A DNA stretch of 64,000 bases from a bacterium. Lineage in GTDB: Bacteria > Bacteroidota > Bacteroidia > NS11-12g > UBA955. Position numbers and translations under genes: made by a program. Below, one piece after another: positions 17,585 to 26,093 of this stretch. The stretch spans positions 1-64,000 of the forward strand of contig JAQSCZ010000109.1 in the NCBI GenBank assembly GCA_029945665.1, read 5' to 3'. The first letter of the stretch is position 1; each line of letters opens with the position of its first letter. Below the pieces are notes generated by a model that saw nothing but the letters and a program-made list of their open reading frames with translations, had not been told where the DNA came from and did no database searches.

Positions 17585-19621
17585 ATGACTTGGCTTTATC
17601 CATTATTTCTGTGGGCTTTAATAGCGCTATTGATCCCAATCATCATTCATCTTTTCAATTTTCGAAGGTATAAGAAAATAGCATTTACCAATCTCCGTTT
17701 TCTCAAACAAATCAATCAACAAACCAAAAGCGGCAATCAACTTAAAAAATATTTGATTCTCGCCAGTCGTTTATTGGCCTTAACTTTCTTAATATTTGCT
17801 TTTGCCCAACCCATTAAGCTAACCAATAACAAAGCCATTAATCGCTCGAAGCAATTGATTAGTATCATTATTGACAACAGCTACAGCATGAATAATACTG
17901 GCGCTGAAGGCTTATTTCTTGAAGCTGCGAAAAATAGAGCACGTGCCATAATAAGCAATGCAAAAAACAGTGATGAGTTCCAGATTATAACCTCCGATAT
18001 GAATGCCGCTTTGATGCATAACAGCAGCAAACAAACGGCGATGGAAAACATCGATCAAATAAAAACAGGTGCAGGCAGTCACCCACTTGCTCAGCTTATA
18101 TTGTTACAAGAGCGTTTGCTAAATAAATCCAATGATTTAAAAAATGCGTTTATTATTTCTGATTTTCAAAAGAACGATCCTCCCGTTACAGGCACTCCGA
18201 TTGATACCGCGATTCAAAAAACATGGATTCGTTTGGCCAACAATGAAGCTGCTAATATTTGCATAGACACCTGCTATTTAAACGCGCCTATCCTACAAAT
18301 TGGAGAAACCATTAGCTTAAATGTACAAGTAGCCAACTACTCGCCCAACGAAATACAAGGCTTAACCATTGACTTACTCATTGACAACAAACCAAAAGGC
18401 GTGGCCTCATTCGACATTCAACCGTTTGCTAAAACAAGTCAAACGTTTAATTTTATACTTGAAGAAGGCGGCAGCCATGCCTGTGTTTTAAAACACGCTG
18501 GTGATAACATGGCATTCGACGATCAATTATTCTTCTCTCTTAATTTAAAAACGGATTACAAGGTTATCAATATATACGACAAAAAAGAGCAATACATCAA
18601 TGCCGTATTTAATGAGACCAAAGGTTTCAGCTACCAAGGTTTTTCATCGGGCACTGTACAATTTAACACCTTTAATAACGCTTCATTAATTTGTGTAGAA
18701 GGCAGCAATAATCTGAGCAATGGCATGGCCGATGAACTTAAAAAATATGTGACCAAAGGCGGCAATTTATTTTTATTTCCACAAGCCAACATCCCTTTTG
18801 GTAGTTTGCAAAACATAGCAAGCGCTGTTGGTTTTACGATCGATGAAAATCCTGTGACTTTAAATGGCAAGGTTGCTAGTTTCGATTTAGAACACCCTAT
18901 TTTTAAAAACTTATTTGAAAAAATACCAAAACAACTTGACTTACCCTTGGTGAGTCGATATTTTGCGATCAACAAACCCAGCAGTATTGCTTTAATGAAA
19001 CTAAACAATGGGAGCAGTTTTCTTTCTAATTTCAAAATGGACAAGGGACAAGTATACCTTTGCAGCAGTCCCCTTAATTCAGAATATACCAATTTCCAAA
19101 ACCATGCTTTTTTTGTGCCTGTGTTATTAAAATCGGCCATGCTTTTACAATACGAATCGCCCTTGTATTTTGAATGTGGACAAACAGAAAATATTGCAAC
19201 TGGTCAGCCATTTACTTCAGAACGCGGCATTACCTTGCAAATGGATAACAACCGCTATGTGACCGAAGTTATAAACATGAACGGATCCTTATTTTTGAAC
19301 ACAAACGGGGAGATAGGACAAGCAGGCAATTACAAAGCCTTGCTGAGCAATACGGATTCATCGTTGCTCGAACTTTCGTTTAATACCAACCGCAATGAGA
19401 GTGATACCCGCACTTTCAGTGAATCTGAGCTTGAATCGTTGGCAACAGAAAATGGCAGCCAATTGTTTTCAGGGAGTGCCGAAAAATTATCGGCAGAATA
19501 TGCCGCTGCGCTCAAAGGCACACCACTTTGGAAATGGTGTATTATTTTTGTTTTGTTTTTCTTAATGATTGAAATACTTTTGATAAGATTTTTAAAGCCC
19601 CATGCAAAATTATCTACTTAA
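17585..19621 (+). CDS. BatA-like membrane protein with degenerate von Willebrand A domain
   Basis: 678-residue membrane protein. The N-terminal BatA domain has two membrane segments: one at 4-22 and one near 60-78 (YLILASRLLALTFLIFAFAQP). A vWA-like fold starts at SIIIDNSYSMNN (a DxSxS-like metal site), about residue 96. The middle holds Ig-like and glutamine-amidotransferase-like segments (GGNLFLFPQANIPFG). A final membrane helix lies at about 650-668. Such proteins are linked to aerotolerance operons, but no MoxR or BatB is present here. The gene overlaps the dihydroorotase-like gene by 20 bp, which implies coupled translation. Confidence 0.85.
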   Translation: MTWLYPLFLWALIALLIPIIIHLFNFRRYKKIAFTNLRFLKQINQQTKSGNQLKKYLILASRLLALTFLIFAFAQPIKLTNNKAINRSKQLISIIIDNSYSMNNTGAEGLFLEAAKNRARAIISNAKNSDEFQIITSDMNAALMHNSSKQTAMENIDQIKTGAGSHPLAQLILLQERLLNKSNDLKNAFIISDFQKNDPPVTGTPIDTAIQKTWIRLANNEAANICIDTCYLNAPILQIGETISLNVQVANYSPNEIQGLTIDLLIDNKPKGVASFDIQPFAKTSQTFNFILEEGGSHACVLKHAGDNMAFDDQLFFSLNLKTDYKVINIYDKKEQYINAVFNETKGFSYQGFSSGTVQFNTFNNASLICVEGSNNLSNGMADELKKYVTKGGNLFLFPQANIPFGSLQNIASAVGFTIDENPVTLNGKVASFDLEHPIFKNLFEKIPKQLDLPLVSRYFAINKPSSIALMKLNNGSSFLSNFKMDKGQVYLCSSPLNSEYTNFQNHAFFVPVLLKSAMLLQYESPLYFECGQTENIATGQPFTSERGITLQMDNNRYVTEVINMNGSLFLNTNGEIGQAGNYKALLSNTDSSLLELSFNTNRNESDTRTFSESELESLATENGSQLFSGSAEKLSAEYAAALKGTPLWKWCIIFVLFFLMIEILLIRFLKPHAKLST

Positions 19622-20885
19622 ACAGATTGTAATAACCGATAACCAGTCTTCACACAACGGCAAAACCGTTGACATAGCTGTTGAAAATGGCTTTATTACT
19701 GCCATTGAGCCCTTGATAGCCAACGAAGATAATTTTAAAGTTTTGTCTTATAACGAATGTTTGGCAACACCTTGTTTTATAGATACCCGCTGCAACAGTA
19801 GCGACCCAGGCCTTGAACACCGTGAAACTTTCAAATCTTTAGCCATGGCAGCCATAGCGGGTGGTTATCATAAAATTGCTTTATTACCCAATTCTGTACC
19901 AGTGCGCCAAACCAAGGCAGACATTGAATTTGTAATGCGTCAGAATTCAGACAACCCTATTGAATTTTTGCCATTAGGGGCTATAACCCACGATTTGAAA
20001 GCTGATGATATGGCCGAAATGTACGACATGAAAATGAGCGGTGCCATTGGCTATGCCAACGGCAATTACGCCATTCAAAATGCGGGCACCCAAAGCAGGG
20101 CGATGCAATATGTTAAAAGCTTTAATGGATTAATATACAGTTTTTGTAACGATGAATCATTAGCGGGAAAAGGTCAAATGGCTGAGGGACCAATAGCGGT
20201 AAGTCTTGGATTAAAAGGCATACCACCAATGGCCGAATATTTAATGGTTCAAAGAGAGATAGAATTGGCCGATTACCACCAAACGCGCATTCACATAAGC
20301 AAGGTAAGTACTGAAAAATCAGTTGAATTAATTCGCCAAGCCAAAGCGGCAGGGACAGCTATTACAGCCGATGTAGCAGTTATGAATTTGGTATTGACCG
20401 ATGAGACTTTGATGGACTTTGATACCAACTTAAAAGTAATGCCTCCTTTGCGCCAAGCGAATGATGTTAAAGCTTTATGGGAAGGTTTAGCCGATGGTAC
20501 CCTCGATGCAATATGCTCCGACCACCACCCGCAAGAAATAGAAAACAAAGCTGTTGAGTTTGATTATGCGAGCTATGGAGCTATCAGTATTCAAATAGCA
20601 CTGAGTCTGGCAATAGAAGGTCGCAACAGATTTCACCCAGGCATGGATGATGCAACTTTATTTGAAAAATTCAATCACAATCCTGCCCTAATTTTAGGTC
20701 AGGCTGCCAGCGCCATCCGTGTTGGCAACCAAGCGCATATCACGGTTATCAATCCGCACAAGCAAACCATCTTATCGCGTTACAACAACCGTTCGTTGTC
20801 TAGCAATACTTATTACCTAGACAAACCGTTGCCTTATGCTGTTGAGGCTACTTTTAACGGGCCATTTCAACATTTCAACCAATAA
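19602..20885 (+). CDS. Dihydroorotase-like protein lacking key zinc ligands
   Basis: 427-residue amidohydrolase of the class I dihydroorotase family (pyrimidine synthesis). The fold signature is clear (GLKGIPPMAEYLMVQ, HISKVSTEKS, CSDHHPQE). However, the first metal motif, normally DxHxH followed by REPG, reads DTRCNSSDPG at residues 61-70, and the usual HCE is FCN at 181-183. So at least three His ligands are missing, while HIS and SDH remain. It is probably a non-catalytic partner, as known for pseudo-dihydroorotases that support aspartate transcarbamoylase, or has another activity. The start overlaps the BatA-like gene. Confidence 0.85.
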   Translation: MQNYLLKQIVITDNQSSHNGKTVDIAVENGFITAIEPLIANEDNFKVLSYNECLATPCFIDTRCNSSDPGLEHRETFKSLAMAAIAGGYHKIALLPNSVPVRQTKADIEFVMRQNSDNPIEFLPLGAITHDLKADDMAEMYDMKMSGAIGYANGNYAIQNAGTQSRAMQYVKSFNGLIYSFCNDESLAGKGQMAEGPIAVSLGLKGIPPMAEYLMVQREIELADYHQTRIHISKVSTEKSVELIRQAKAAGTAITADVAVMNLVLTDETLMDFDTNLKVMPPLRQANDVKALWEGLADGTLDAICSDHHPQEIENKAVEFDYASYGAISIQIALSLAIEGRNRFHPGMDDATLFEKFNHNPALILGQAASAIRVGNQAHITVINPHKQTILSRYNNRSLSSNTYYLDKPLPYAVEATFNGPFQHFNQ

Positions 20886-20955
20886 TTTGACGGTTCAATT
20901 TAATTTTTTATTTTTTTGAAATACCGCTTAAACACCCATACAAAATAGAACAACC

Positions 20956-21915
20956 ATGTTAAATTTATCCTTAGTAATACCGCTCTACAATGAAGACGAA
21001 TCGCTGCCTGAATTGGAACAGTGGATTGCAAAAGTTATGCAGGCCCATCAATATACTTACGAAGTGCTTTTTATTGACGATGGCAGTACAGATAAAAGCT
21101 GGTCGGTGATACAAACTTTAGTAAAAAACAATGCCAATATTCGCGGCATTAAGTTCAGAAGAAATTATGGAAAATCGGCCGCATTGAATATTGGATTTGC
21201 TGAAGCAAAAGGCGATGTTATTATCACCATGGATGCCGACTTGCAAGATAGTCCTGAAGAAATCCCTGAACTATATCGCAGAATAAAAGAAGAAGGATAT
21301 CACATTATTTCTGGTTGGAAAAAGAAACGTTACGACCCTATTAGTAAAACATTACCCACCAAATTATTTAATTGGGCCACGCGTAAAATGAGTGGTATAT
21401 ATTTGCATGATTTTAACTGCGGATTGAAAGCATATAGTTCGGAGGTTGTTAAAAATATTGAAGTATATGGCGAAATGCACCGTTATATTCCGGTGATTGC
21501 AAAATCTGCTGGATTTACAAAAATAGGTGAGCAAGTGGTAGAGCACCGCGCACGCAAATACGGCACTACCAAATTCGGACTCAACCGTTTTGTGAATGGC
21601 TTACTCGATTTAATGACCATCTTTTTCATGGGCAAATTTGGCAAAAAACCAATGCATTTCTTTGGCGTTTATGGCCTCTTGAGTTTCCTATTGGGTTTTA
21701 CAATTGCGATGTATTTAATCATCGATAAAATGATCCATCTAGCCAACCATATAAAAGCGCCTTTGGTTGCAGATTCTCCTCTTTTTTATCTAGGATTAGT
21801 GAGCATGATTATTGGTACTCAATTATTTCTTGCTGGCTTTATTGGAGAAATGGTAAGTCGCAACAGTGGCGAGAGAAACACCTATGCGGTTTCGGAAAAA
21901 TTAAACATGGACTAA
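20956..21915 (+). CDS. Family 2 glycosyltransferase (DPM1/GtrB-like)
   Basis: 319-residue glycosyltransferase with an N-terminal GT-A domain (SLVIPLYNEDESL, IDDGSTDKSW, MDADLQDSPEEIP). Two C-terminal membrane helices lie at about 233-255 and 270-295. This layout is typical of polyprenyl-phosphate sugar transferases such as GtrB and dolichol-phosphate mannose synthase. They load a sugar onto a lipid carrier for envelope glycan or lipid A modification. It is followed by a family 4 glycosyltransferase only 4 bp downstream, so the two are co-transcribed and probably act on one surface glycan. Confidence 0.92.
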   Translation: MLNLSLVIPLYNEDESLPELEQWIAKVMQAHQYTYEVLFIDDGSTDKSWSVIQTLVKNNANIRGIKFRRNYGKSAALNIGFAEAKGDVIITMDADLQDSPEEIPELYRRIKEEGYHIISGWKKKRYDPISKTLPTKLFNWATRKMSGIYLHDFNCGLKAYSSEVVKNIEVYGEMHRYIPVIAKSAGFTKIGEQVVEHRARKYGTTKFGLNRFVNGLLDLMTIFFMGKFGKKPMHFFGVYGLLSFLLGFTIAMYLIIDKMIHLANHIKAPLVADSPLFYLGLVSMIIGTQLFLAGFIGEMVSRNSGERNTYAVSEKLNMD

Positions 21916-21919
21916 TAAA

Positions 21920-23056
21920 ATGCCCGCTCCGCTAAAAATAGTAATCGCAGGTCCTGCATGGCCACTTCGCGGTGGACTGAGCACCTACAACGAGCGTTTG
22001 TGTTTACAGTTTCAAAACGAAGGCGCAGAAGCCTCTATACTCAGTTTTAAATTACAATATCCCTCAATATTATTTCCAGGAAAAACACAGCTGAGTGCCG
22101 ACCCTGCTCCTGAGTCCATACAAATTGATACTGCGATGAATTCTATCAATCCATTTAATTGGATACGCGTAGGATTGAAGTACAGAAAAATGGCCCCAGA
22201 CCTAATAGTGTTTCGCTATTGGATGCCTTTTATGGCACCTTGTTTGGGTACCATCGCCCGCATTATCCGGAGCAATAAAAAAACAAAAGTGGTGGCCATT
22301 GCTGACAATATCTATCCACACGAAAAACATTTTTACGATAACATCTGCACCAATTACTTTGTAAATTCCATGCATGGTTTTATTACCATGAGTCAGGCGG
22401 TATTGGCCGATTTGAAAAAATTGGTTCCTGAAAAACCATCGGCCTACATCCCGCATCCGATGTACGATAATTTTGGCGCAAGCCTTGAAAAACAAGCCGC
22501 AAAAAAATTGATTGGTTTAGACCCTTCCTTTAATTATTTATTGTTTTTTGGATTCATACGCCATTACAAAGGTTTGGATTTATTGTTAAAATCATTTGCC
22601 GATCCCCGTTTACGTGCATTGAATGTAAAGCTATTAATAGCGGGTGAGTATTACGAAGACAGCGCTCCATATAAACAAATCATTAAAGATTTAAACTTGG
22701 AAGCATGGGTGATAGAACACAATGATTTTATTCCCAACCCCATGGTATCGGCTTATTTCTCGGCCTGCGACATGGTGGTACAAACCTATCATAGTGCCAC
22801 TCAAAGTGGAGTCACACAGATTGCTTATCACTTTAATAAACCTATGCTGGTAACCAATGTCGGTGGCTTGGCCGAAACAGTTCCGAATGGTGAGGTGGGT
22901 TATGTAACCGAAAAGGATGAGCAAGCGATAGCCGATGCTTTGGTCGATTTTTACACCAACCAGAGAGAGGCCAAATTCTCGCAGAATGCGGCTGAATTCA
23001 AAAAGCATTTCAGTTGGGAAAAAATAAGCGAAGGCATTCGAAGTATTTTAAAATAG
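21920..23056 (+). CDS. Family 4 glycosyltransferase
   Basis: 378-residue GT-B enzyme. The N-terminal donor/acceptor domain opens IVIAGPAWPLRGGLSTYNE. The C-terminal GT1 domain includes YLLFFGFIRHYKGLDLLL and the loop SATQSGVTQIAYHFNKPMLVTNVGGLAE, the expected nucleotide-sugar region. It is cytoplasmic and probably membrane-associated. It is the second gene of a two-gene glycosyltransferase operon with the GtrB-like enzyme. The sugar is not predictable. Confidence 0.92.
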   Translation: MPAPLKIVIAGPAWPLRGGLSTYNERLCLQFQNEGAEASILSFKLQYPSILFPGKTQLSADPAPESIQIDTAMNSINPFNWIRVGLKYRKMAPDLIVFRYWMPFMAPCLGTIARIIRSNKKTKVVAIADNIYPHEKHFYDNICTNYFVNSMHGFITMSQAVLADLKKLVPEKPSAYIPHPMYDNFGASLEKQAAKKLIGLDPSFNYLLFFGFIRHYKGLDLLLKSFADPRLRALNVKLLIAGEYYEDSAPYKQIIKDLNLEAWVIEHNDFIPNPMVSAYFSACDMVVQTYHSATQSGVTQIAYHFNKPMLVTNVGGLAETVPNGEVGYVTEKDEQAIADALVDFYTNQREAKFSQNAAEFKKHFSWEKISEGIRSILK

Positions 23057-23072
23057 TCAACTTAGTTGACTA
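23054..23072 (+). terminator. Hairpin at the end of the glycosyltransferase operon
   Basis: TAGTCAAC-TTA-GTTGACTA: an 8-bp perfect stem that includes the stop codon TAG. There is no T-run, so a terminator role is uncertain. Confidence 0.4.
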
Positions 23073-23290
23073 AATAAGGAATCAAGAAATTATCAAAACG
23101 AAGCAGCTAGTTTACTATTGATTTATTTTTAATCTAAGGATTGCATAGGTATGTAAATTAAGAATACTTAATTCATGTCTTAAAAATAAATAAAGATTTG
23201 ATAAACCAAACCGCTTGGTTCAGATTTATCTGCAAATATCCTGTGGCCTATTGAAGTGGATTTAAGATATAAATTTACAGGATACGCTCT

Positions 23291-23348
23291 TTTGGAAAAC
23301 AGCTTAATTTGATATAAATTTGTTTTACATGGTCCCTTGGAAGGGACC
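23291..23348 (+). promoter_or_regulatory. Promoter followed immediately by a 5' hairpin
   Basis: TTTG at 23291-23294, 20 bp, TAAATTTG at 23315-23322. The predicted start (about 23329) abuts the hairpin GGTCCCTT-GG-AAGGGACC at 23331-23348. It would drive the small lipoprotein gene at 23537 with a leader of about 200 nt, or a small RNA. No gene is seen elsewhere in 23057-23536. Confidence 0.4.
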
Positions 23349-23536
23349 GTACCTTCGGAAAAGCCAATTATCCAATTCTAGCGCTACCTAAATGAAATTA
23401 ATTCATGCTAAAACCATTGAAAATACAGAGATGGAGCAATTCGAATCTCTCACTCTCGGCCACTAAAAAAAAGATATTTGGAAGAATGAAATGGAAAAAA
23501 TTGAACCAATAAATTTAACACCCATTAAAAGATAAA

Positions 23537-23947
23537 ATGAAGCAAAAATTAATAATTTTATTTTGTATTATAAGTTGTAACAATAGTACAAAAACAAATA
23601 GTTTTGAAACGTTCAATGCTTTCAATATTGCGTTCTTTTCAGATTCATTATTTCAGCAAACAAGGATACTTTTGCCAATTGCATTTAAAAACCCAATTAA
23701 TTATATCCCAGAAGGTGAGAGGAATTTGAATGAAAACAATTCAGACACTTTTTGGGAGAATTCAAATCTTAAATTTTCAAATATTTATACGTTGGATACT
23801 GGTAATTATTTTATAAAATCAGAAATATATGATACTTTAGCAATACAAACTGTAGGGTTAAAGAACTCAGGACTTTTTAGCAAATTTTATTTTGTAAATA
23901 GATTTAATAAATGGTATTTAAAAAGATATGAAGAATCTGTAAATTAA
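23537..23947 (+). CDS. Small unknown lipoprotein
   Basis: 136 residues. A short export signal and lipobox (ILFCIISC) place the lipidated cysteine near residue 14. The mature part is polar and aromatic-rich (FNAFNIAFFSDSLF, FYFVNRFNKWYLKRYEE), with no motif I recognise. AT content is higher than in the neighbours, which fits an accessory gene. It stands alone between a long leader and the remains of another gene on the opposite strand. Confidence 0.6.
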   Translation: MKQKLIILFCIISCNNSTKTNSFETFNAFNIAFFSDSLFQQTRILLPIAFKNPINYIPEGERNLNENNSDTFWENSNLKFSNIYTLDTGNYFIKSEIYDTLAIQTVGLKNSGLFSKFYFVNRFNKWYLKRYEESVN

Positions 23948-23979
23948 ATTAAACGAAATAAAATTAATTTACATTTAAA

Positions 23980-24198
23980 TTAAACATCCATAGTAGGAGG
24001 TAATTCAATGAGAAATCTTATCAGGCAAAGCAGCTCCAATTCTTTTTCACAATCAGCAATAAAATTGTAAACAATAGGATATTCAGCAAACCCATGTAAA
24101 GCTGCTGACACTTGTGCAATAAGATTATTATTGTCTTCAATGGTGTAAAGTCGATTTTTAAAGTAATGTCTTCGTAAATTAACATTTTGTTCTTCCAG
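23980..24198 (-). pseudogene. Truncated 3' gene fragment, 72 codons, cut by a repeat
   Basis: On the minus strand an open frame of 72 codons ends at TAA (23980-23982). It reads like real protein (NLRRHYFKNRLYTIED, ALHGFAEYPIVYNFIAD, ELELLCLIRFLIELPPT) but has no start codon. It begins exactly where the 163-bp repeat array starts (24198/24199), and the frame meets stops inside the repeat. I infer the 3' end of a gene truncated by arrival of the repeats. Family unknown. Confidence 0.5.
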
Positions 24199-24590
24199 GC
24201 TGCATTATTTTCAGCCTGTCTGCTTTTGAAAATGGGATTTTAGATCTTTGTGATATTTTTATATTGGCTTGCAATAAAATTTCATCATGCACCTCATGGG
24301 AATGGCTGCGCCTTTCCCGGAGGGGTGGGGCTTTACAAACCAATTTTTTTTTTGCAGCCAAGGGCTGCATTATTTTCAGCCTGTCTGCTTTTGAAAATGG
24401 GATTTTAGATCTATGTTATATTTTTATATTGGCTTGCAATAAAATTTCATCATGCACCTTATGGGAATGGCTCCGCCCTTCCCGGAGGGTGGGGCTTTAC
24501 AAACCAATTTTTTTTGCAGCCAAGGGCTGCATTATTTTCAGCCTGTCTGCTTTTGAAAATGGGATTTTCAACGCAGCCTGGCTGAAAATA
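24199..24590. repeat. About 163-bp tandem repeat, 2.3 copies
   Basis: Units start with GCTGCATTATTTTCAGCCTG at about 24199, 24364 and 24526; the third is cut after about 50 bp. Units one and two are nearly identical. Each contains ACAAACCAATTTTTT and the small hairpin GCAGCC-AAG-GGCTGC at the junction. The last unit runs into CAGCCTGGCTGAAAAT, an inverted copy of the unit start. Reading frames through the array are periodic artefacts. Confidence 0.88.
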
Positions 24591-24591
24591 A

Positions 24592-24615
24592 AAATGCCAC
24601 CTGACGGTGGCATTT
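24592..24615 (-). terminator. Terminator after tRNA-Glu
   Basis: AAATGCCACC-TGAC-GGTGGCATTT: a 10-bp stem followed on the minus strand by a T-rich run, 13 bp past the tRNA 3' end. Confidence 0.75.
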
Positions 24616-24628
24616 AAAAATTGGTTTG

Positions 24629-24700
24629 TAGTCCGTAGGGGAATCGAACCCCTCTGTCTGAGATGAAAACCCAGTATCCTAACCGATAGATGAACGGACC
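24629..24700 (-). tRNA. tRNA-Glu (anticodon TTC)
   Basis: Read on the minus strand. The acceptor stem GGTCCGT pairs with ACGGACT (first pair G-U). The anticodon arm is CTGGG-TTTTCAT-CTCAG with anticodon TTC. The T-arm is GGGG-TTCGATT-CCCC. No CCA is encoded. 72 nt including the discriminator base. Confidence 0.92.
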
Positions 24701-24862
24701 AAAATTTTCGGACTGCAAAAATACTAAAAAAAATCAATTTTCAAAATGTCAATGAAAAAAAATTGAAAAAAGTTCAGTTTTTGTTTTTTTCGCGCCCTTT
24801 TACCGGCCAATTATCTCGCCCAAAATACATCAACCTAACCCTAACCCGCTCACCTTGAATAA

Positions 24863-25966
<1,104 letters not shown>

Positions 25967-26008
25967 ATCATATTTAGTAATTTTAATTACTAATATCCAA
26001 TACTTAAT

Positions 26009-26042
26009 AACCGCCTTTGCTTTTGCAGAGGCGGTTTTTTTT
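26009..26042 (+). terminator. gapA terminator
   Basis: A 12-bp stem (AACCGCCTTTGC / GCAGAGGCGGTT, one G-U pair), loop TTTT, then eight T. The T-run merges with the -33 TTTG of the next promoter. Confidence 0.9.
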
Positions 26043-26070
26043 GCATTCTGCGATATATTTTGTATGTTTG
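26040..26070 (+). promoter_or_regulatory. Promoter for the giant PKD protein gene
   Basis: TTTG (26040-26043), exactly 19 bp, TATGTTTG (26063-26070): an ideal Bacteroidota promoter. Start predicted near 26077, 17 bases before the ATG at 26094. Confidence 0.75.
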
Positions 26071-26093
26071 TTTTCTGCTCTCTCGACTAAAAT

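Noticed and set aside
24264..24617. 117-codon frame before tRNA-Glu
   Set aside because: Lies in the 163-bp repeat array and repeats itself; no family features.
26060..26093. TTG start for the giant PKD gene
   Set aside because: Sits inside the promoter, upstream of the predicted transcription start.
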